Made by a program: the position numbers and the translations under genes
NCBI RefSeq assembly: GCF_900099555.1
Contig: NZ_FMWM01000002.1
Coordinates: forward strand, 558,001 to 622,000
Direction of reading: 5' to 3'
Origin: Peptoniphilus raoultii
Lineage (GTDB): Bacteria > Bacillota > Clostridia > Tissierellales > Peptoniphilaceae
Length of the DNA: 64,000 bases
Notes under the pieces: generated by a model
What the model was told of the DNA's origin: nothing
The model's database searches: none
What the model saw: only the letters and a program-made list of their open reading frames with translations
Shown: positions 16,435-24,443 of the stretch, in pieces
How the letters are laid out: the number at the start of each line of letters is the position of its first letter
Numbering within the stretch: position 1 is the first letter of the stretch

Positions 16435-17400
16435 TTAAGCAAGGGCTTCCTTTGGCCAGTTTGGATTTTTCATCATTTCTCTACCTATGCCAACTAAGTC
16501 GCAGGCTCCATCTATTAAAAATTTTTCTGCATCTTCTTTCGTTTTAATACCACCTGTTAAAATTACAGGAATATTCACAGCATTTTTGGCGGCTTTAGAA
16601 GAATCTGCAAACCATCCGGGATTATTATTTTCCTTAAGAGTATAGGCACAAAGACCTCCAGAAATATCTAAAAGATCTATGCCATCATCTTCAAAAATTT
16701 TTGAAGCCTTTGGAATGTCTTCAATTTTGCTACCGCCTTCCATATAATCACAGCCACCAAAACGAAGGGCAAGTATAAAATTAGATCCAGCACTTTCTCT
16801 TATGGCTCTTATTATTTCTCTGTGAATTTTTGTCCTGCTTTCAAGATTTTGGAAGCCATATTCATCTGTCCTTTTATTAGTAAGAGGAGAATAAAATTGG
16901 GTGAGTAAATAACCGTGAGCCGAATGGATTTCCACCCCGTCAAATCCTGCTTTTTTTGCACGGATGCTAGCATCAGCAAAGCACTTCACAATTCTTTTTA
17001 TGTCATCTTTAGTTATCTCTTTAGGAAGATTCATTCCATCTTTAAAGGCATAGGCACTTGGGGCAATTTTTTCGCCCATAGTTTTTGCATAGGACCCTGC
17101 ATGGGAAATTTGTGCTAAAATTAATGCTCCCTCTTGGTGAACTGCATCTGTAAGTTTTTGGTAGGCAGAAATAATTGAATCATCAGCCATAGAAAGCTGG
17201 CCAATAGATGCCATCCCCTCTGGAGAAACATATGCGTGTTCGACAATAATTAATCCTGTGCCCACTGCTCTTTTTTTGTAGTATTCAATTTGCTCGTAGT
17301 TTGGTCCGCCATTTTCAGCTTTTCTTGTTGCCGTTGGAGGCATAACAATCCTATTTCTTAAAATTTTATTATTTATTTTTAAAGGCTCACTTAAAATCAT
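16435..17400 (-). CDS. Old-yellow-enzyme family NADH:flavin oxidoreductase
   Basis: This 321-residue single-domain TIM barrel of the Oxidored_FMN family binds FMN and reduces alpha,beta-unsaturated carbonyl compounds. Seen are the N-terminal LRNRIVMPP motif, the QISHAG strand, the active-site region GFDGVEIHSAHGYLLTQFYSP, the following SRTKIHREII helix and the C-terminal phosphate-binding strand PVILTGG plus GIGREMM. The C-terminal iron-sulfur and pyridine-nucleotide domains of larger 2,4-dienoyl-CoA reductases are absent, so the length is that of YqjM/NamA-type enzymes. An AAGGAG ribosome-binding site precedes the ATG. It is downstream of the dipeptidase gene on the same strand with a 240 bp gap that holds a repeat copy. 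The substrate is unknown. Confidence 0.9.
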   Translation of the reverse strand: MILSEPLKINNKILRNRIVMPPTATRKAENGGPNYEQIEYYKKRAVGTGLIIVEHAYVSPEGMASIGQLSMADDSIISAYQKLTDAVHQEGALILAQISHAGSYAKTMGEKIAPSAYAFKDGMNLPKEITKDDIKRIVKCFADASIRAKKAGFDGVEIHSAHGYLLTQFYSPLTNKRTDEYGFQNLESRTKIHREIIRAIRESAGSNFILALRFGGCDYMEGGSKIEDIPKASKIFEDDGIDLLDISGGLCAYTLKENNNPGWFADSSKAAKNAVNIPVILTGGIKTKEDAEKFLIDGACDLVGIGREMMKNPNWPKEALA

Positions 17401-17477
17401 AAAATCACTCCTTACTATAAAATATTATAACATTCAAAAATTTTTTATAATTTTATTTTTAGGATAATTTTTCAAAG

Positions 17478-17526
17478 AATAGGGACAGCTCTTGCTTACC
17501 TTTGTATAGTGTGGACTCTCCCTATT
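17478..17526 (-). repeat. Copy 1 of a short interspersed repeat with GTCC-type ends
   Basis: The element begins and ends in an 8-bp inverted repeat, AATAGGGA and TCCCTATT. Read on the minus strand it starts AGAGTCCACAC and ends GCTGTCCCTATT, which resembles the element at 37208-37240. It lies in the 240 bp gap between the flavoprotein and dipeptidase genes. It may be a small transposon relic; two copies are too few to prove this. Confidence 0.45.
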
Positions 17527-17639
17527 AACTTTATCTTTGTTTACAATCTGAGAACCATAGAATAATAAGGCCCTAAAATTTATTTTAAAATTTTTCATAG
17601 GTGCCTTCGTATATTAAAGTGGCCAATTTTTTATATATC

Positions 17640-18554
17640 TTATTCTGAAAATCCATGTTCTCTAATTTTTTTAATTAAATTTGGAATATCGGCTTCGCCA
17701 ATAAAATCTTTTGGTGTTGATGTTTTTCCTTCCAGGGCTCTCATTGTCCCTTGGGCAATGACAGGAAGCATTTCCATAAAATCAAAGCCGAAAAATACTT
17801 GGTCAACGCCCATAATATCTACTATATGTTCCAGCATAATAACTAAATGTTCAAGGTCCTGCTTTTGTGGATCGTCACTAATGAAGTCGCAGGCTGCATT
17901 TAATCCCATCATCCCACTGTTTTCTTTAAGGGCTTTCATCATTTTATCTGTCAAATTTCTCTTGTGGGAGGCAAGGGTTCTTGCATTTGAATGAGATGCC
18001 ATAATTGGTCCATTTGTATATTTCATAATGTCCCAAAAGCCGTCATCATTCAAATGACTTACATCAACAATGATTCCAAGGTCTTGAAGTTTATGCAGGG
18101 CTTTGATGGCTAGCTTTGAAAGTCCGCCAGAAAAGCGTGGTCTCTTTGCAAGGGGATTTTTTTCATTCCAAGTTAAGCGGGCATGTCGAAGACCGTCAAC
18201 TTCATAATATTCGTCAATTAAATCAATATCTTCACCAATGTGGGCAAGACCTTCCATATCAAGAAGAACATGAACCTTGTCATCTTTTGTATCTAAATCG
18301 GCAAGGGTCAAAACTTGACTTATAGCTTCTCTATCCCCATCAAAAACTTTTTTTACAGTTTTTCTTTCTCCATTAATTAAATTTCTATAGTCATTTTGAT
18401 GAGCTCCATCAGTCCACAAAACGAAAATAGAAGAGCCAACATCTCCTTTTACAAAGGCATCATAATAATTATTTGTAAAAATTTTGCTTTCGCCTTCCAA
18501 ATACTTATAGTGCATAGCAGTAAAAAGATCGGAATGGCCATTAAAATATTTCAT
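17640..18554 (-). CDS. Membrane dipeptidase family (peptidase M19) metallopeptidase
   Basis: This 304-residue protein belongs to the renal-dipeptidase family, zinc TIM-barrel enzymes that hydrolyse dipeptides, often with a D-residue at the C-terminal position. Visible metal-binding elements are HSD near residues 7-9, the bridging Glu in LLDMEG (about residue 103), VSHLND and ASHSNAR. No signal peptide is present, so the bacterial enzyme is probably cytoplasmic. It lies 9 bp downstream of the ruined DUF819 transporter gene. That suggests a former uptake-plus-hydrolysis unit for a small peptide or amide under the IclR regulator. The length is slightly short but complete. Confidence 0.9.
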   Translation of the reverse strand: MKYFNGHSDLFTAMHYKYLEGESKIFTNNYYDAFVKGDVGSSIFVLWTDGAHQNDYRNLINGERKTVKKVFDGDREAISQVLTLADLDTKDDKVHVLLDMEGLAHIGEDIDLIDEYYEVDGLRHARLTWNEKNPLAKRPRFSGGLSKLAIKALHKLQDLGIIVDVSHLNDDGFWDIMKYTNGPIMASHSNARTLASHKRNLTDKMMKALKENSGMMGLNAACDFISDDPQKQDLEHLVIMLEHIVDIMGVDQVFFGFDFMEMLPVIAQGTMRALEGKTSTPKDFIGEADIPNLIKKIREHGFSE

Positions 18555-18563
18555 ATTATCCTT

Positions 18564-19938
18564 TTAAATTAGTAAGTTTCCAACAATTATTCCCAAATAA
18601 TTTCCAATTATATAGCCAAAGAGGCCGACAAAAATTCCTGGATCGATTAAATGATTCCAACCTTGGGAGATTGCCATGGCAGATGCCGTTGCAGGACCTC
18701 CAATATTTGCATTTGATGTGATAATAGCCTTTTTCAAAGAAAAGTCCAAAAGTTTTGCGGCTGCAAAAGAAAATAGCATATTGACGCAAACCATAATAAA
18801 ACAGAATACCAAAAGTAGGGAGGCTGTTTTAATAATAACGGGAATTGATGCAGGAACACCAAGAACAACAAAGAAAATATAAATTAAAAAGTTTCCGACT
18901 TCTCCTGCTCCATTAATATTTTCAAAAAATTTTTTTGGGGGGGGGGGGGGGGGGGGGGGATCCTTTTTGTTTTTTTCACAATTTGGGTTGTATAAGGGAG
19001 CGCGTTTTCTATGGGACAACAGGTTGGTAATATTATTGGTGCGGGGTTTTTGACTCTCTTTTGTTTGAAAAAAACAAAACAGTGATAGTTTATTAGTAAA
19101 TGTATGTGTTTCTTGTAGGGAGAGAGGTTTGTATAAGTGAGAGTAGGTGGAGTTATTAGGGGAGATCGTTGTCAAAGCCATGGTTACAGTGGTTTTGATC
19201 AAATAATTGTTGTCTAATAATTGATTTACAATACTCATAAAAGTAGAATTTGCCGTAATGCTTACTGCAAAGAAATCACTGATTGTATTTGATAGGGCAA
19301 CAATTCCCGTTGAGATGGCAAATATTAGGGCCAAATCAAAGGGAGTCATAGCCCTCTTTTTTTCTTATCTTTCCTTACTTTCTTCTGCCTTTGTATGAGA
19401 AAAATTATCTCTGAAAAAGGCAGTCCTCGGAATAGTTACTAGTATAAAAAATAGATAGACATATTAAAGTTATCGGCAACTGTTGCTGCTGAAATCATTG
19501 TTTTATCAAGATTAAAAACTTGAGATATAGCAACAAAGTTTACTCCGCCTCCAATATAAGATCCAGTCATCATACCAGCAATTTTACCAAGGTCTGGAAT
19601 GAAATTTTTAAGTATTACAAAGCCTAAAACTGCATCTGCAATTGTGCCTAGAGCCCCGATAGAAATAAAATCATTGCTATTCCTGATTCTTTAAAAATTC
19701 TTTTCATATTAGATTGAAATAAAAGCATGGGGATTGATAGGGGGATGACATATGACCAAATTGTGCCATAGACTGGTGATTCCATAGGAATAACCTTAAA
19801 ATTCGTAAGAATTACCGCACCTGTAATTTTTTATGCCCACTTATAATTGCCTTCCAAATAAATGGAAAGAGCAGTTACAATTAAAATAATTGCCCAGATC
19901 ACCCAAGTCTGATCAGCATGAATTAATGTGTTTTCCAT
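18564..19938 (-). pseudogene. DUF819-family membrane transporter gene, multiply disrupted
   Basis: Read from ATG at 19938 the frame begins like DUF819 proteins (helical, WVIWAIILIVTALSIYLEG then NYKWA) but meets a stop at once, in a motif where the family usually has Ser. Further family blocks follow in shifted frames: MESPVYGTIWSYVIPLSIPML, GKIAGMMTGSYIGGGVNF, and after 19349 a long intact C-terminal half ending GNYLGIIVGNLL. At least two frameshifts, one premature stop and a probable small deletion are visible. In addition, roughly 18937-19160 does not fit the protein: a run of 23 G plus unrelated sequence interrupts the segment between TTISP and KKFFENINGAG. The family is predicted to transport small solutes. 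It is followed at 9 bp by the dipeptidase. Confidence 0.75.
18937..19160. other. 23-G homopolymer and non-native insert inside the DUF819 gene
   Basis: G occurs 23 times in a row at 18937-18959, followed by GATCC and about 200 bp unlike its surroundings. This segment is purine-rich on the plus strand and its translation gives no family similarity. The flanks join well if the segment is removed: the expected protein would run SP-KK-FF-EN across the junction, where the DNA has a short C run next to A and T runs. It could be an inserted fragment, a slippage-prone tract, or an assembly artefact from a poor read. Confidence 0.7.
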
Positions 19939-19965
19939 ATAATTTCTCCTTTCAAAAAATTCTTG

Positions 19966-20010
19966 TCTAATTTATATCTATTATTACATGCAATAAACAG
20001 ATAAATTAGA
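19966..20010. promoter_or_regulatory. Inverted repeat upstream of the DUF819 gene
   Basis: TCTAATTTATATCT at 19966-19979 is nearly the inverse of AGATAAATTAGA at 19999-20010. It sits 28-72 bp upstream of the DUF819 ATG and next to the IclR gene, so it may be the operator of that regulator. This is inference from position and symmetry. Confidence 0.4.
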
Positions 20011-20072
20011 AAAAAATTCACAGGAGAAATATATTAATAGGTTATTGCAAAAAATTAAAAAGTGAATTCACT

Positions 20073-20104
20073 AAAAAACCTATATAAGAAAAAACTTATA
20101 TAGG
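20073..20104 (-). terminator. Terminator of the IclR regulator gene
   Basis: On the minus strand CCTATATAAG pairs with CTTATATAGG around six T and is followed by six T. Confidence 0.8.
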
Positions 20105-20143
20105 CTTAAATAAAATTTTTATTTTTATGAGAATATAAAAAAT

Positions 20144-20911
20144 TTATAGGCTAATACGGTCATTTTCACCTGTGTAGGCAAGACTTGCCGATAATTTTTC
20201 AGCACAGGACTTAACAGATGCAATAAAATTATCCTTATTTTCATCTGTAAATCTTTCCATGGGAAGAACAATGCCAAGTCCGCCCAAAAGCTCGCCAGAA
20301 TAATTAAAGACGGGTGCTCCAATTCCGCAGGCGTTGTCAATATATTCAGAATGGGAAATTGCAATTTTATTTTCCCTAATTTCTTCCAATTCTCTTTTTA
20401 ATTCATTTTCATTAATTTGACCATTTAAATTTGATGAAAGGCCTTCTTTAATATAATCGTCAATAAATTCCCTACTTTGAAAGGCAAGTACAACTTTTCT
20501 AATTGCTCCCCAGTGAAGATCAATTTCTTTGCCAAAATTTTCTACAATTTTTAAGGGGTGTTTGCCTTGGGCTTTACTAATGACAAGACCTTTTTTGCCG
20601 CTTCTAATAATTAAAAAGGAATCTTCTCCTGTCAATTGTGAAAGTTCTTGTAAAATCTTCTGCGTTTCCTTTTGGGGATTTAAAAAAGATGTTGCAGCAA
20701 AGCCAAGGGGTATAAGACCAGGTCCCAAAGTATAAAGATGACTTTTTTCATCCTTACTTACATAATCTATGGCTATTAAAGTTCTTAAAATTCTGTGAGT
20801 TGTTGAAGGGGGTAAATCTAATTTTTCCGATATTTCTCCAATAGTTAGCTCTCTTGATTCTTTTCTTAAATAATCTAAAACGAGAGATGCTTTTACTAAA
20901 CTTTGAATCAT
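20144..20911 (-). CDS. IclR family transcriptional regulator
   Basis: This 255-residue regulator has an N-terminal winged helix-turn-helix (residues about 5-65: LTIGEISEKLDLPPSTTHRILRTL) and a C-terminal IclR effector-binding domain (about 75-250), whose last third includes the NACGIGAPVFN and LGGLGIVLPMERF strands typical of the family. IclR proteins usually control adjacent transport and catabolic genes and bind small organic acids. It sits upstream of the DUF819 transporter, dipeptidase and old-yellow-enzyme genes on the same strand, and its own terminator separates it from them. It is likely their regulator. AAAGGAGG precedes the ATG. The effector is unknown. Confidence 0.92.
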   Translation of the reverse strand: MIQSLVKASLVLDYLRKESRELTIGEISEKLDLPPSTTHRILRTLIAIDYVSKDEKSHLYTLGPGLIPLGFAATSFLNPQKETQKILQELSQLTGEDSFLIIRSGKKGLVISKAQGKHPLKIVENFGKEIDLHWGAIRKVVLAFQSREFIDDYIKEGLSSNLNGQINENELKRELEEIRENKIAISHSEYIDNACGIGAPVFNYSGELLGGLGIVLPMERFTDENKDNFIASVKSCAEKLSASLAYTGENDRISL

Positions 20912-21081
20912 TGTTGGCCTCCTTTTTTAAAATTATATCACAAAGTGGAATCTTTTTCATTAAACATATATAAATGGTTTATAAAAATTAAAATTTAAAA
21001 ATTTTTTGGATTTTTAAGGCCTTCACATTTTCTTTTAAATTAAATACTATTATGTTAAAATAAAGAAAAGGAGTGAATTCT

Positions 21082-21996
21082 TTGAATGAAAATAAAAATT
21101 ATGGAAATCTTTTAAGCCTTATGGTTAAATCTTTTCTTTTAGCTATTTTTGGCATAGTATTTCCAGTTATTTATATATTTTTCCCAGCCATGTATATTTC
21201 AGAATCATTAAAAGAAGGAATCTTTAAAATTATGGGAATATTCTTAGCTGTGTGCCTTTTAATTGGGGCAATTTTCAATCCCCTTAATGGTCTAATAGTC
21301 TTTGCAATTTTTGGACCTTTGATTTTAATTTTCCATTATATGATATCAACAAAAAAATCTTGGCAAATGACACTTTTAGCGGGAGCTATTTCTTTTTTTA
21401 TCTCAATAATTGTCCTGATACTTTCCTTTGGCATCAATGGAGAAGTTATAAATTCTCCTGACACAATAAAGGGAATTACAGAAGTTTACAATAATATTGG
21501 CCAAGAAGTGGGCCTATCTGATAGTGAAATTTTTTCATTAACGAACAGGATTAGTCAAATGTATAAGGCATTTTTACAAATGGCTCCCTCTTATTTAATG
21601 GTATTTTCACTTGTCTTTTCCTATATTATTTATATTTCAGTAACAAGAACTATGTTTGCCAGAGGAAGAATAATTTTTGGACCACCACCTCTTGAATTTG
21701 TAAAAATCCCAAGGGAATTCATCCTATTTGTAGGTCTTTCAATTTTTGTTTTATACTTATTTAATGGAAGCGGAGATTATTATGTTTTTAACAAAAATCT
21801 TATGTTCATTTTTTTCTTCGCCCTATTTATTGAAGGCTTTGCCCTTGTAAAATTCTTTATGGCAAGATTTGGTCTAAATACCTTTCTACAAACTATAATA
21901 TTTATTATTGCTTTGACTATACCCTATATTCAATTGATTTTTATATTTTTAGGTTTTATGGATATGTTTATTAATTTGAGAAAGTTTGGAGTGTAA
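21082..21996 (+). CDS. YybS family (DUF2232) membrane protein
   Basis: This protein of about 304 residues has roughly eight membrane-spanning segments. It matches the DUF2232/YybS family by its position directly upstream of gdpP-rplI-dnaB, as in Bacillus subtilis, and by its hydrophobic profile. The family has been compared with substrate-specificity membrane components, but its function is unproven. TTG at 21082 is chosen as start because AAAGGAG at 21066-21072 lies at normal spacing from it; GTG at 21073 directly abuts the ribosome-binding site. It overlaps nothing and ends 1 bp before the gdpP start codon, so the four genes are probably one operon. Confidence 0.82.
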   Translation: MNENKNYGNLLSLMVKSFLLAIFGIVFPVIYIFFPAMYISESLKEGIFKIMGIFLAVCLLIGAIFNPLNGLIVFAIFGPLILIFHYMISTKKSWQMTLLAGAISFFISIIVLILSFGINGEVINSPDTIKGITEVYNNIGQEVGLSDSEIFSLTNRISQMYKAFLQMAPSYLMVFSLVFSYIIYISVTRTMFARGRIIFGPPPLEFVKIPREFILFVGLSIFVLYLFNGSGDYYVFNKNLMFIFFFALFIEGFALVKFFMARFGLNTFLQTIIFIIALTIPYIQLIFIFLGFMDMFINLRKFGV

Positions 21997-21997
21997 A

Positions 21998-24019
21998 ATG
22001 AAGGATTTTAATTTAAAAGATTTTTATCCCTATGTATTTTTTGGACTTATTGCCACCTTTTTAAGCGGTATTTATAAGCTTCAGGCTGGCCTTGCGGTCT
22101 TTTTAATCTTTATATATGTAATTTTCATTACAGTTAAAAGAATAGAAAACAAAAATTCCTACAATAAAAAATATATTGAGGACCTTTCAGGAGATTTTGA
22201 TTCTCTGACGAAAAAGACGATTTTTAATATGCCGCATCCTCTTGTTGTGACAGATGACAAGGGATGTATAATTTGGTATAACACACCATTTATGAATCTT
22301 TTTAAAGATATGGAGCTTATGAATGAAAGCCTTAGTGATTTTATATCAGATGTAAATTGGGAGGAGATTATAAAATCTTCCAAGGAGGAAATTTTTGAGG
22401 CAAGTATTGCCATGTCCTCCTACAAGGTTTATACAAATCCTCTGCCGGTAGGCAAGTCAAATGTCCCAGCAGAGAAATTAATTTTATTTTATTTTGTAGA
22501 TAATTCTGCCTATAAAAATTTGGATATGAAGTACACCAACGAATTTCCTATAGTCTGCAAAATTGAAGTGGATAATTTTGACGAAGCCATGGATACTGTT
22601 CCAACAGAATCAAAGCCTCAATTAATTGCATCTATTGACTCATCAATAAGATCTTATTTTGAAGCCTATGATGCCTTAGTTAGAAAATATGTTGACGATT
22701 CATATCTTGTTATTATGCAGTATCAAGCTCTTTTAGATATTAAACAAAAAAGATTTGATATTTTAGACGACTTAAGAGAGCTAAATAGAGAAAATTCGAT
22801 GCCTATAACTTTATCAATTGGAGTTTCCTCCTTTGGTTTAAATTTTAAGGAGGCCTATATTGAATCGGACTCGGCTCTTGACATTGCTCTTGGTCGTGGC
22901 GGCGATCAAGCTGTTGTAAAAATTTCGGATTCCTACGAATTTTTTGGCGGCAAATCCAAGGCTGTTGAAAAGAGAAATAAGGTTAAAGCAAGGGTTATTG
23001 GTGAAGCTCTAAGGCAGTTAATTGACAGGTCAGAAAATGTCTTTGTAATGGGTCACAAAAATGCAGATATGGATGCAATTGGAGCGGCCATTGGAGTTAT
23101 TCGTGCAACTTTAAATAGGGGAAAGGAAGGATTTATTGTTCTTGAAAATTCAAACCCTTCCATTGACAATTTAATAAATAGGATGAAAAAAGAAGAGGAA
23201 GACCTTTATTCAAGAATTATTTCAAGATCAAGGGCACTTTCATCAATAAAAAGTTCATCCCTTTTAATTTTAGTAGATAATCACAAGCCATCCTTTACAG
23301 AATGTCCAGAACTTGTGGAAAAGGCAAAACAAGTTGTTGTTATTGACCACCACAGAAGGGGCGGAGAATTTGTAAAAAACCCAGTATTAACTTATGTTGA
23401 ACCCTATGCATCATCAGCCTCAGAACTTATTACTGAAGTGCTTGAATATATGTCAGATGATTTAAATCTAACTCATTTTGAAGCGGATGCCTTAATGTCA
23501 GGAATTGTTGTTGACACTAAAAACTTCTCCTTCCAAACAGGAGTTAGAACATTTGAAGCTGCATCAACTTTAAGAAGGGCAGGAGCAGATATGACAAAGG
23601 TTAAAGCCCTATTTGAAGATGATTTTTCAACAATGGTTTATAGGGCAGAAGTTATTCAGTCTGCAAAAATTGTAAATGAAAATATTGCAATCGGAAGATT
23701 TGAAAAAGAAGTTGAAAATTCAGTATTAGTTGCGGCTCAAGCTGCCGATATGCTCCTTGAAATAAATGGCGTTGATGCATCCTTTGTTTTAACCCTATCA
23801 TCAAATAAAATTCACATCTCTGGTAGAAGCAGGGGAGAAAAAGTTTCCGTTCAGCTGATTTTAGAAAAAATTGGCGGAGGCGGTCACCTAAATATGGCAG
23901 GAGCTCAAATTGATACCACAGATTTTGATGAGGCACAGGCAAAACTTGAAGATGCAATAGAAGAATATGCAAGAGAAAATAAGGAGGATGACGATGAAAG
24001 TAATTCTAATAAAAGATGA
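21998..24019 (+). CDS. gdpP: Cyclic-di-AMP phosphodiesterase GdpP (DHH/DHHA1)
   Basis: This 673-residue membrane phosphodiesterase lowers c-di-AMP by hydrolysis to pApA. Two N-terminal membrane helices (about residues 8-50) are followed by a PAS-like domain and a degenerate GGDEF domain (about 170-300). The DHH module then carries the metal-binding motifs HKNADMDAIGAA and VVIDHHRRGG, and the DHHA1 domain ends with GGGGHLNMAGAQ. All catalytic motifs look intact. ATG 21998 follows GGAG at good spacing. It is in the conserved order yybS-gdpP-rplI-dnaB. c-di-AMP is a known ligand of KtrA-type RCK proteins, and a KtrAB system is encoded at 56737-58719. Confidence 0.95.
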   Translation: MKDFNLKDFYPYVFFGLIATFLSGIYKLQAGLAVFLIFIYVIFITVKRIENKNSYNKKYIEDLSGDFDSLTKKTIFNMPHPLVVTDDKGCIIWYNTPFMNLFKDMELMNESLSDFISDVNWEEIIKSSKEEIFEASIAMSSYKVYTNPLPVGKSNVPAEKLILFYFVDNSAYKNLDMKYTNEFPIVCKIEVDNFDEAMDTVPTESKPQLIASIDSSIRSYFEAYDALVRKYVDDSYLVIMQYQALLDIKQKRFDILDDLRELNRENSMPITLSIGVSSFGLNFKEAYIESDSALDIALGRGGDQAVVKISDSYEFFGGKSKAVEKRNKVKARVIGEALRQLIDRSENVFVMGHKNADMDAIGAAIGVIRATLNRGKEGFIVLENSNPSIDNLINRMKKEEEDLYSRIISRSRALSSIKSSSLLILVDNHKPSFTECPELVEKAKQVVVIDHHRRGGEFVKNPVLTYVEPYASSASELITEVLEYMSDDLNLTHFEADALMSGIVVDTKNFSFQTGVRTFEAASTLRRAGADMTKVKALFEDDFSTMVYRAEVIQSAKIVNENIAIGRFEKEVENSVLVAAQAADMLLEINGVDASFVLTLSSNKIHISGRSRGEKVSVQLILEKIGGGGHLNMAGAQIDTTDFDEAQAKLEDAIEEYARENKEDDDESNSNKR

Positions 24020-24443
24020 TAAAAATTTAGGAAAAGCAGGAAATATTGTTGATGCCAAAGATGGTTATGCAAGAAATTTCTTGATTCCTAGAAAAATTGC
24101 CATAGAAGCAAATGACGAAAATATGGTTAAATGGAAAGAAGATCAAAAAAGAAAAGAAGCAGAAGAAAAAGAAAATAGAAAAGAAGCGGAAGAATTAAAA
24201 AAGCTAATAGAAAAATCACCAATTACTATGAAAGTTAAGGCAGGAGAAGGCGGAAGACTTTTTGGAGCCATAACTTCAAAAGACATTGCTGATAAACTTT
24301 TTGAAGACAAAAAAATTGAAATAGATAGAAAAAAAATAAATCTTCCAGAAAATATTAAGACAATAGGCCAGGAAGAAATAGAAATAAAATTATATCCAAA
24401 GATTAGTGCTAAATTAAAGGTAAAAATCGAAAGGAATGAATAA
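23994..24443 (+). CDS. rplI: Large ribosomal subunit protein bL9
   Basis: This 149-residue ribosomal protein has the typical two-lobed layout. The N-terminal domain contains MKVILIKDDKNLGKAGNIVDAKDGYARNFL, a long connecting helix rich in Lys and Glu follows (about 40-75), and the C-terminal domain begins near the AGEGGRLFGAITSKDIA motif. It binds 23S rRNA near the base of the L1 stalk. The start at 23994 was chosen because AAGGAGG lies six bases upstream and other L9 proteins begin there. It overlaps the end of gdpP by 26 bases and touches dnaB in a TAATG junction. Confidence 0.96.
   Translation: MKVILIKDDKNLGKAGNIVDAKDGYARNFLIPRKIAIEANDENMVKWKEDQKRKEAEEKENRKEAEELKKLIEKSPITMKVKAGEGGRLFGAITSKDIADKLFEDKKIEIDRKKINLPENIKTIGQEEIEIKLYPKISAKLKVKIERNE

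Noticed and set aside
18937-18959. G-tract as a phase-variable contingency locus
   Set aside because: The gene is already broken by independent frame changes and the sequence after the tract is not native, so switching by slippage would not restore it; kept only as an open question.
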